DNA from: an uncultured Varibaculum sp.
GTDB taxonomy: Bacteria > Actinomycetota > Actinomycetes > Actinomycetales > Actinomycetaceae
Length of the DNA: 20,928 nt
Reading direction: 5' to 3'
Assembly: GCF_902489465.1 (NCBI RefSeq)
Contig: NZ_CABTZZ010000031.1
Coordinates: 1-20,928 of the forward strand
In this document: positions 15,720 to 20,928 of the stretch, piece by piece
How positions within the stretch are numbered: position 1 is the first letter of the stretch
How the letters are laid out: each line of letters opens with the position of its first letter
Notes under the pieces: generated by a model
The model's input: the letters and a program-made list of their open reading frames with translations, nothing else
Databases searched by the model: none
Told to the model about the DNA's origin: nothing
Translations under genes and position numbers: made by a program

Positions 15720-15798
15720 GGCTCTGCATCCCCTCTGGCGTGCAAAAACTAGGAGAAATCGGAATTTTTAAAAATAAAAAATTCACATCTTACAACTT

Positions 15799-15807
15799 TG
15801 TAGTTTT
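15799..15807 (+). repeat. TGTAGTTTT copy 4
   Basis: Exact copy inside the AT-rich segment between dnaA and the rpmH promoter. A shorter inverted form, AACTACA, ends just before the rpmH start codon (15978-15984). Confidence 0.6.
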
Positions 15808-15871
15808 TATAAGTTCCACAGCTTTAAATATGTTGAGAAAAAAATAGTGTTCATAACCACTCAATAACTAT

Positions 15872-15900
15872 TTGACCTGGCAAAGCGCTATGCGTAGGCT
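15872..15900 (+). promoter_or_regulatory. rpmH: rpmH promoter candidate
   Basis: TTGACC (15872-15877) and TAGGCT (15895-15900) are 17 bases apart, the best promoter match in the gap. It would give a leader of about 78 bases and could drive the whole rpmH-to-parB run. Confidence 0.6.
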
Positions 15901-15984
15901 TGCATATGTTGTCTATTCCAGGCTAAATGAAACTAAGATGCCGGAATCTTATCCGGTTAGTGAATAACATTCAGGAGAACTACA

Positions 15985-16122
15985 GTGACAAAGCGGACTT
16001 TTCAGCCGAATAACCGTCGCCGAGCCAAGAAACACGGATTCCGGGCAAGAATGCGTACCCGCGCAGGCCGCGCTATTATCGCTAATCGCCGGCGTAAAGG
16101 GCGCAAGGATCTTTCGGCCTAA
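15985..16122 (+). CDS. rpmH: 50S ribosomal protein bL34
   Basis: This is a 45-aa, very basic bL34 (MTKRTFQPNNRRRAKKHGFR, then RMRTRAGRAIIANRRRKGR, ending KDLSA), the standard length and sequence for the family. GTG start with AGGAG seven bases upstream. It is the first gene of the plus-strand run, with rnpA starting three bases after its stop. Confidence 0.98.
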   Translation: MTKRTFQPNNRRRAKKHGFRARMRTRAGRAIIANRRRKGRKDLSA

Positions 16123-16125
16123 AGC

Positions 16126-16479
16126 ATGTTGCCCCAGGCCAATCGCCTGAAAAAATCAGCCGATTTTTCCCAAGTTTTTCGGCGTGGCAATAGCGCTGGA
16201 AACCAACTAATGGTGGTGCACCACCTACCCGACCAGTTAGGCACAGCAAAGCCGCTGGTCGGTTTCGTTGTACCAAAAAGAAATCTACCGCGAGCAGTAG
16301 ATAGGAACCGCATCAAGAGGCAATTGCGAGCACTTAGTGCCGGCCGGATACAGAACTTTGGTAGCGGGAGCAAAACGGTAGTGCGCGCCCTCGGGAAAGC
16401 TAAAACTGCTTCCTACGCGCAACTTGGGGTGGCTTTAGATCAAGCTTTGGCGAGGGCGCAAGCGAAAGGGAAAAAGTGA
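16126..16479 (+). CDS. rnpA: Ribonuclease P protein component
   Basis: This is the 117-aa protein subunit of RNase P, which helps the catalytic RNA trim the 5' leader of tRNA precursors. The start MLPQANRLKKSADFSQVFRRG, the strand VGFVVPKRNLPRAVDRNRIKRQLR with the RNR motif (60-62) and the length are typical. It has no strong SD of its own, so translation is probably coupled to rpmH. Its stop overlaps the yidD start. Confidence 0.97.
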   Translation: MLPQANRLKKSADFSQVFRRGNSAGNQLMVVHHLPDQLGTAKPLVGFVVPKRNLPRAVDRNRIKRQLRALSAGRIQNFGSGSKTVVRALGKAKTASYAQLGVALDQALARAQAKGKK

Positions 16480-16802
16480 GCAGAAATCTGGGGCAAGCGG
16501 GTTTAATTTTTTTAGTTCGCCTTTATCGGCACTACATCTCTCCCCTGTTTCCTGCGCGTTGTAAGTACTATCCCACTTGCAGCACCTACGCGCTCACGGC
16601 TTTAAAAACGCATGGCGCCATAAAAGGGAGCCTCCTTTCGGCTTGGAGATTGGTGCGCTGTAATCCTTTTTCCAATGGGGGAGTGGATTATCCACCAGAA
16701 AAAGGTAACTGGAAGAGTGCGCCCTATCATCAGATGACTTTAAGCGAACTTCAAGAACATTGGGCAAAGATAGATAACGCCACCTTGCCTACTCGGGGAT
16801 AA
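16476..16802 (+). CDS. yidD: Membrane protein insertion efficiency factor YidD
   Basis: This 108-aa YidD/DUF37 protein is a small membrane-associated helper of YidC. The signature CKYYPTCSTYALTAL...AWRLVRCNPFSNGGVDYPP (about 29-74) is complete, with its conserved cysteines. An amphipathic N-terminal segment precedes it, and the C-terminal 30 residues are variable. It starts with GTG overlapping the rnpA stop by four bases (GTGA), so translation is coupled. Confidence 0.97.
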   Translation: MSRNLGQAGLIFLVRLYRHYISPLFPARCKYYPTCSTYALTALKTHGAIKGSLLSAWRLVRCNPFSNGGVDYPPEKGNWKSAPYHQMTLSELQEHWAKIDNATLPTRG

Positions 16803-16821
16803 TAAGTAAAGGAGCATACTA

Positions 16822-18195
16822 ATGATGCTAAGTGCGCAGCTGCTAGCGGCAGCCAATCAACCCACATCGGGCGGATGGTATGACACGGTTTTATACCCGT
16901 TTAAATGGGTCACCGCCTGGGTACTGGTAGGGATTCATAAAGGATTAACCGTTCTGGGGTTACCGGAAGGCCCAGGGGTTACTTGGGTTCTTTCCATCGT
17001 GGTGCTGACCATTTTCGTGCGGCTACTGATTATTCCGCTGTTTATTAAGCAGATAAAGTCTACGCGGGGCATGAGTGCAATCCAACCGCAGATCAAAGAG
17101 ATCCAAGAAAAATATAAGGGTCGCAATGACCAGGTTTCTAAACAACAGATGAGTCAAGAAACCATGGCTTTATATAAAGAGTACGGCGTTAATCCGATGG
17201 CTTCGTGCTTCCCGTTGCTGATTCAATTGCCGATTTTGGCTGCGCTTTACCGGGTGCTTTGGCAAATGCCGTTGATTGCCAAGAATCCGGGGGCACACAT
17301 TGGCGGTTTTGATTCTAAGTTAGCTGCGGAAATGGATAAATCTACCGTTTTTGGGGTTTATCTATCTGATACCTTCACCAACACTGCCTCTAACCCCACG
17401 ACCACAAAAATCCTGATCATTGTGGCAGTCCTGCTTTATGCCGGTTTGATGTTCTTCCAACAGTTCATCAATATGCGGCGGAATATGAGTGCTTCCAATC
17501 CGCAACAAATGCGGATGATGAAGATGATGGTCTATGTAATGCCTTTGATGACCGCCTGGTTCGGTTTCATTGTGCAAATCGGCGTACTGGTTTACCTGGT
17601 AGTAACCATGGTGGTCAGCTTTATTCAACAGCTGTTTGTTATGCATTATCTACCCACCCCTGGCTCTCCGGCTCACGATGCACAAATGCGGCGTCACCAG
17701 GAAAAATATGACAAGTTTAAAGAAGAAACACTAACGGAATATAACCAGAAGCTTTCGGAGTTGGGCTTAAGTGGTGACGACGTAGCTAAAGGAATGCGTC
17801 TCGAGGTTAAAGCTAATCGTAAGGGCAAGGATGATCCCTTCTCAGGATTAGATAATGGGGAGCAATTGCGCCAAGGGGTGGAGCTCCACAAGGAAACTCA
17901 AGATCGACTGCATAAGAAAGCTCAAGATCTGGAGTTAGAAGAAAAACCAAGGAAGCCGGTAAAACAATCTCGGATGATGACGGCGTTACAGAAAAAAGCG
18001 GAAGAACAGCAAGCTGCCATCAAACCAAGTACCCGTAATGCCCAGGCGCAACCAAAAAGGTTAACCCGGGCGCAACGTGATGCCCAGGCTAAACGGCGGC
18101 GGCAAGCCCAGGGTTTAAGTGAGCAAGAAAAAGCGAAACGCCGGCAGGCGCGCAGGAAGAATAATGCGAATACAAATCGGCGTAAGAACCGATAG
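16822..18195 (+). CDS. yidC: Membrane protein insertase YidC
   Basis: This is a 457-aa YidC/Oxa1 insertase. After an N-terminal membrane segment (about 28-48) comes the core of about five helices. The conserved groove arginine is in TIFVRLLIIP (Arg67). The cytoplasmic helical hairpin follows (about 80-115), then NPMASCFPLLIQLPILAALYRVL, and the last helices near 185-280. The C-terminal 170 residues are hydrophilic and extremely Lys/Arg/Gln-rich, as in actinobacterial YidC, and may contact ribosomes. There is no lipobox. AAAGGAG precedes the ATG; a second ATG follows at once. Confidence 0.97.
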   Translation: MMLSAQLLAAANQPTSGGWYDTVLYPFKWVTAWVLVGIHKGLTVLGLPEGPGVTWVLSIVVLTIFVRLLIIPLFIKQIKSTRGMSAIQPQIKEIQEKYKGRNDQVSKQQMSQETMALYKEYGVNPMASCFPLLIQLPILAALYRVLWQMPLIAKNPGAHIGGFDSKLAAEMDKSTVFGVYLSDTFTNTASNPTTTKILIIVAVLLYAGLMFFQQFINMRRNMSASNPQQMRMMKMMVYVMPLMTAWFGFIVQIGVLVYLVVTMVVSFIQQLFVMHYLPTPGSPAHDAQMRRHQEKYDKFKEETLTEYNQKLSELGLSGDDVAKGMRLEVKANRKGKDDPFSGLDNGEQLRQGVELHKETQDRLHKKAQDLELEEKPRKPVKQSRMMTALQKKAEEQQAAIKPSTRNAQAQPKRLTRAQRDAQAKRRRQAQGLSEQEKAKRRQARRKNNANTNRRKNR

Positions 18196-18230
18196 GATCA
18201 TTGCAGATAGCTAAGAGAGGAATAGGTGCC

Positions 18231-18755
18231 ATGAGTGAAGAAGCATCTCCCGAGCGGGTTGCCGCATTGGAAGAAGAGGGCGATATCGCCGCTGATTATT
18301 TAGAAGAACTGCTCGATATTGCCGATCTGGGTGGAGATCTCGAGATCGATGTAGAACACGATCGCGCCAGCGTGGATATTGTGGCGGATGCGCAAGATCT
18401 AAATGATCTGCAACGCTTAGTCGGCAAAGAGGGCGAAGTTTTAGAGTCGCTCCAGGACTTAACCCGCCTGGCGGTTTCACAAAAAACTGGGGAACATTCC
18501 CGCTTAATGCTGGATATAGCCGGGTACCGCCAAGAACGTAAAGCGGAGCTGCGCTCTATTGCCCAAGAAGCCATAACCAAGGCTAAAACTACGGGTGAGC
18601 CGGTACGTCTGGAGCCTATGAATCCTTTCGAGCGTAAAGTTTGCCACGATGTGGCCGCCGAAGAGGGCGTGTATTCGGGTTCGCAGGGTCAAGCTCCTAA
18701 CCGGGCAGTAGTTATTTACCCTGATGCCTCCGGTCCGGAAGCAGAAGAAGAATAA
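18231..18755 (+). CDS. jag: Jag/KhpB RNA-binding protein (KH and R3H domains)
   Basis: This 174-aa Jag protein has an acidic N-terminus, a KH domain with a GKEGEVLESLQ GxxG-type loop (near residues 68-78), and a C-terminal R3H domain with the R-x3-H pattern in ERKVCHDVA and a NRAVVIYP strand. It lacks the long Jag-N domain of Firmicutes, as usual in Actinobacteria. In Gram-positives KhpB binds many RNAs and affects cell division. The frame opens at TTG 18201, but ATG 18231 with GAGAGG upstream gives the family N-terminus. It follows yidC by 35 bases. Confidence 0.93.
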   Translation: MSEEASPERVAALEEEGDIAADYLEELLDIADLGGDLEIDVEHDRASVDIVADAQDLNDLQRLVGKEGEVLESLQDLTRLAVSQKTGEHSRLMLDIAGYRQERKAELRSIAQEAITKAKTTGEPVRLEPMNPFERKVCHDVAAEEGVYSGSQGQAPNRAVVIYPDASGPEAEEE

Positions 18756-18760
18756 TATAT

Positions 18761-18797
18761 AGGAGAGCGACGGTATCTTAAGCGATACTGTCTGATG
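18761..18797 (+). promoter_or_regulatory. rsmG: SD and start codon of rsmG separated by a hairpin
   Basis: AGGAGAG (18761-18767) is a strong SD but lies 27 bases from ATG 18795, too far for normal initiation. Between them GACGGTATC (18769-18777) and GATACTGTC (18784-18792) pair over nine positions, with one G-U, around a 6-base loop. Folding removes 24 bases and leaves an effective spacing of about three bases plus the helix junction. No T-run follows, so it is not a terminator. Confidence 0.7.
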
Positions 18798-19469
18798 GTA
18801 TCTCAGAATTTGGCAATGCAACCGGAACTGCACCTTCAGGTAGCTCAGCCCGGAGCTGAGGTTGAAGCATTTTTTGCATCTTCGTATGGGAAGATGCAGG
18901 TTTATGCGCATATGCTGGCAGATCAAGGAGAGCTGCGCGGTCTGATTGGACCGCGGGAGGTACCTCGGATCTGGCCGCGACATATATTGAATTGTGCGGC
19001 GGCAGAGAGGTTCTTACCACTAGGGCGTAACGTAACGGTTGCCGATGTGGGGTCGGGAGCAGGACTTCCCGGAATAGTATTGGCTATAATGCGACCAGAT
19101 CTTCAGTTTTTCTTGATTGAACCTTTGGCCAGGCGGGTAGTTTGGTTAGAGGAAGTAAAGAAAGAGTTGGGATTGGATAACGTGGAGATTTTGCGCTCTC
19201 GCAGTCAAGATCTCCCCGGTGGACAGAGATTCACAGCGGTTACCTCCAGGGCGGTGGCTAACTTAAAGAAGCTGGTTCGTATCTCCGGAAAGCTGGTGGC
19301 ACCAAGAGGACGAATGCTAGCGATTAAAGGTGAGCGTGCTCCCTTAGAGTTGTCTGCGGCGGCGGCAGAGTTGAGAGCAGCTAAATTTGATAGTGCCCAT
19401 ATAGAGGAAGTGCCGTCCCTTATGGACGATTCGATTACTCGGATTATTATGGCAACCAAACGCCCCTAG
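18795..19469 (+). CDS. rsmG: 16S rRNA (guanine527-N7)-methyltransferase RsmG
   Basis: This is a 224-aa RsmG (GidB), which makes m7G527 in the 16S rRNA decoding region. Loss of it gives low-level streptomycin resistance in several bacteria. The SAM-binding motif VADVGSGAGLPGI is at 82-94, preceded by the family motif RIWPRHILNCA (58-68). EPLARRVVWLEEV and VTSRAVANL follow in the usual order. ATG 18795 is the only standard start upstream of the conserved region that fits; the next, ATG 18816, has no SD. The SD for 18795 is bridged by a hairpin. Jag lies 39 bases upstream and parA 31 bases downstream. Confidence 0.95.
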   Translation: MVSQNLAMQPELHLQVAQPGAEVEAFFASSYGKMQVYAHMLADQGELRGLIGPREVPRIWPRHILNCAAAERFLPLGRNVTVADVGSGAGLPGIVLAIMRPDLQFFLIEPLARRVVWLEEVKKELGLDNVEILRSRSQDLPGGQRFTAVTSRAVANLKKLVRISGKLVAPRGRMLAIKGERAPLELSAAAAELRAAKFDSAHIEEVPSLMDDSITRIIMATKRP

Positions 19470-19500
19470 TGGGTACCTATTTTTGCATTTTGGAGGCATA

Positions 19501-20406
19501 ATGAGCAAGCATCGTTTAGCTGATGCCGCTATGGTTGAACAGGCAGATACCCATGAAGAGTCTTCCCGAAAAGGACGCCTTGACTCTAAGCCTGATTCAG
19601 AGCCATTGCCCCATCCGAAAAGTACCAGAATAATCGCAGTTGCGAACCAAAAAGGCGGGGTTGGTAAAACTACCACGGTAGTTAATATTGCTGCAGCTTT
19701 GGCTTTAAGGGGACTTAAGGTACTGGTAATTGATGCCGACCAGCAGGGAAATGCTTCTTCTTCCCTGGGATTTCGTCACCTCGAAGATGACCAGAATTCC
19801 TTATACGAGGTTATGACCCAGGGAGTACCCCTGCGCGAAGCCCTGTTACAGAATGCGCAAATCCCTAATCTTTGGGTAGTGCCGGCCTCTATGAATATGG
19901 CCGGAATTGAGCTCGAACTGAATGAGAGAACCAATTTTCAGCAGATTTTAGCTTCTGCCGTAGATGAGCTGTTAAGTAGCGGGGAACAATTTGATTACAT
20001 CTTCATTGACTCTCCCCCATCTTTGGGAATTATGACTGTCAACGCCCTGGTAGCTGCTAAAGAAGTGTTGGTACCCCTGCAGGCCGAATACCTGGCGCTG
20101 GAAGGGCTGACCCAGTTGACGAAAACCATTGATATGCTGGTGATTCGCCTTAATCCCCGCCTACGTTTCACTGCGATATTACCCACGATGGTAACGACTA
20201 ACACCTTACTGAGTAAGGGCGTATTAGAAGAAGTCAAGGATTACTACGGTGACATTGTGATGGAGACAATTATTCCTCGTAATATTGCTTTAGCGGAAGC
20301 GCCTTCTCACGAAGAATCAATCTTGACTTACCAACCGGCTTCTAAAGGTGCAAAATGTTATTTAGATGCTGCGTACGAATTGGTTAGTCGTGAGGTGAAG
20401 TCATAA
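19501..20406 (+). CDS. parA: Chromosome-partitioning ATPase ParA (Soj)
   Basis: This 301-aa ParA-family ATPase forms the nucleoid-bound gradient that moves ParB-parS complexes apart. The deviant Walker A KGGVGKTT is at 51-58, the A' motif VLVIDADQQGNASSSLG follows, and FIDSPPSLG is the Walker B region. It carries about 42 extra, mostly polar residues before the ATPase fold, as many actinobacterial ParA do. The frame opens at TTG 19483, but ATG 19501 with GGAGG four bases upstream is the better start. Its stop overlaps the parB start (TAATG), so the two are translationally coupled. Confidence 0.96.
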   Translation: MSKHRLADAAMVEQADTHEESSRKGRLDSKPDSEPLPHPKSTRIIAVANQKGGVGKTTTVVNIAAALALRGLKVLVIDADQQGNASSSLGFRHLEDDQNSLYEVMTQGVPLREALLQNAQIPNLWVVPASMNMAGIELELNERTNFQQILASAVDELLSSGEQFDYIFIDSPPSLGIMTVNALVAAKEVLVPLQAEYLALEGLTQLTKTIDMLVIRLNPRLRFTAILPTMVTTNTLLSKGVLEEVKDYYGDIVMETIIPRNIALAEAPSHEESILTYQPASKGAKCYLDAAYELVSREVKS

Positions 20407-20928
20407 TGGCAAAAAAAGCTCATTTGGGGAGAGGGCTCTCTGCTCTGATTCCTACCGATCCGGTCACGGAGAATACAGTACAAACAGACAGAGATGATAA
20501 TGCTCGTCCGGCAGATATTTTTTTTGGAGGACATGGACATTCTTCTAGGGGCGGTTCTGTTAAGGAATTATTGGAGCCGCGGAAAAATGTTTCACGTGAA
20601 ACCTCAAAGGCTTCTCGTAATAAAAAGAATTCGAAAAGCCGTAAATCGGTATCTACAAAAATAATCCACCAATCCGAGTCTAAGGTGCCCCCCGCGACTA
20701 GCGATGTTTCACGTGAAACATCGCTAGTGCCAGTGCCGGGTGCAAAACTGGAGCTAATTGAGGTTAGTAAGATTAATCCTAACCGCTCTCAGCCTCGGCA
20801 AACATTTGATGAGGACGAAATTGCTGAACTTGCAGCTTCTATAAAAGAAGTGGGTTTACTACAGCCGATTGTCGTACGCATGGATCCCACCGATAAAAAC
20901 GCATACGAACTGATAATGGGGGAACGGC
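20406..20928 (+). CDS. parB: Chromosome-partitioning protein ParB, 3' part outside the window
   Basis: The first 174 codons are visible and the frame runs off the end. The N-terminus carries the ParA-stimulating motif LGRGLSALIP (7-16). A long basic, Ser/Lys-rich linker (about 17-110) follows. The N-terminal CTP-binding domain begins with INPNRSQPRQTFDEDEIAELA and reaches the start of the GERR motif (ELIMGER) at the window edge. The ATG overlaps the parA stop. Two parS sites lie in the linker codons, each encoding VSRET in the same frame. Confidence 0.95.
   Translation, partial: MAKKAHLGRGLSALIPTDPVTENTVQTDRDDNARPADIFFGGHGHSSRGGSVKELLEPRKNVSRETSKASRNKKNSKSRKSVSTKIIHQSESKVPPATSDVSRETSLVPVPGAKLELIEVSKINPNRSQPRQTFDEDEIAELAASIKEVGLLQPIVVRMDPTDKNAYELIMGER
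20588..20603. promoter_or_regulatory. parS site 1, inside parB
   Basis: TGTTTCACGTGAAACC matches the 16-base parS consensus TGTTTCACGTGAAACA in 15 positions; the mismatch is the last base. It is the ParB-binding palindrome that nucleates the partition complex. Confidence 0.9.
20705..20720. promoter_or_regulatory. parS site 2, inside parB, perfect
   Basis: TGTTTCACGTGAAACA is a perfect parS. Its flanks ACTAGCGA (20697-20704) and TCGCTAGT (20721-20728) are also exact reverse complements, so the whole 20697-20728 stretch is a perfect 32-base palindrome. It is 117 bases from site 1. Confidence 0.95.

Larger units (their letters stand above)
15598..15984. other. dnaA-rpmH intergenic region, second DnaA-box region
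   Basis: This 387-bp gap holds divergent promoters and DnaA boxes: TTATCCCCA (15668-15676, one mismatch), a perfect TTATCCACA on the minus strand (15692-15700) and a weaker TTATTCACT on the minus strand (15959-15967). Copies 3 and 4 of TGTAGTTTT are at 15711-15719 and 15799-15807. A very AT-rich segment spans about 15763-15850. With the region 3' of dnaA this could form a two-part origin. Confidence 0.6.

Noticed and set aside
1..20928. CRISPR array, tRNA or rRNA genes, insertion sequences, prophage or defence genes
   Set aside because: I saw no spaced direct repeats, tRNA-like cloverleaf, transposase or phage genes; the region is a conserved origin block.

Overview
The window is a chromosomal replication-origin region from a Gram-positive actinobacterium. 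The evidence is the block rpmH-rnpA-yidD-yidC-jag-rsmG-parA-parB diverging from dnaA, the actinobacterial order ponA-like PBP / rpsF-ssb-rpsR-rplI / dnaB, and a cysteine-free bS18. Base composition looks close to 50% GC, low for the phylum. Together with a csrA gene, which is usually tied to flagella, this suggests a member of the Actinomycetaceae near Mobiluncus or Varibaculum. The genus is an inference.

Layout. 1-2000 (minus strand): pntA, the NAD(P)-binding subunit of transhydrogenase, ending in a 14-base G/C tract; then a two-gene unit of an unrecognised 147-aa helical protein and csrA. 2000-6400 (plus strand): about 260 bp without a gene, an amber-interrupted proline-rich mini-ORF, a membrane-anchored TPR-like protein of unknown role, and an MMPL/RND-type transporter. 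6400-7730 (minus): dnaB. 7960-9280 (plus): a DinF-like MATE transporter, separated by a strong bidirectional terminator from the minus-strand operon rpsF-ssb-rpsR-rplI (9408-11052). The rpsF leader can fold so that it hides the Shine-Dalgarno (SD) sequence, as expected for S6:S18 autoregulation. 11277-13718 (minus): class A PBP. 13719-14172: AT-rich DNA with three clustered DnaA boxes. 14173-15585 (minus): dnaA. 15598-15984: a second DnaA-box region holding the dnaA and rpmH promoters. 15985-20928 (plus): rpmH, rnpA, yidD, yidC, jag, rsmG, parA and the first 174 codons of parB, which carry two parS sites.

How the genes work together. DnaA and DnaB start replication, ParA/ParB/parS segregate the new origins, and the ribosomal proteins, RNase P protein, YidC/YidD and RsmG are growth genes commonly clustered at the origin. 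Most genes left of dnaA lie on the minus strand and all genes to its right on the plus strand, so they mainly run with replication forks leaving this region. The exceptions are MATE, the TPR protein and MMPL.

The window is mostly a conserved housekeeping region. The points most worth a second look are: a hairpin lying exactly between the rsmG SD and its start codon; a 9-mer (TGTAGTTTT) repeated four times in the two gaps around dnaA; two parS sites written in the same frame inside parB, one in a perfect 32-bp palindrome; no dnaN next to dnaA; the poly-G tract at the end of pntA; and the amber-interrupted mini-ORF.
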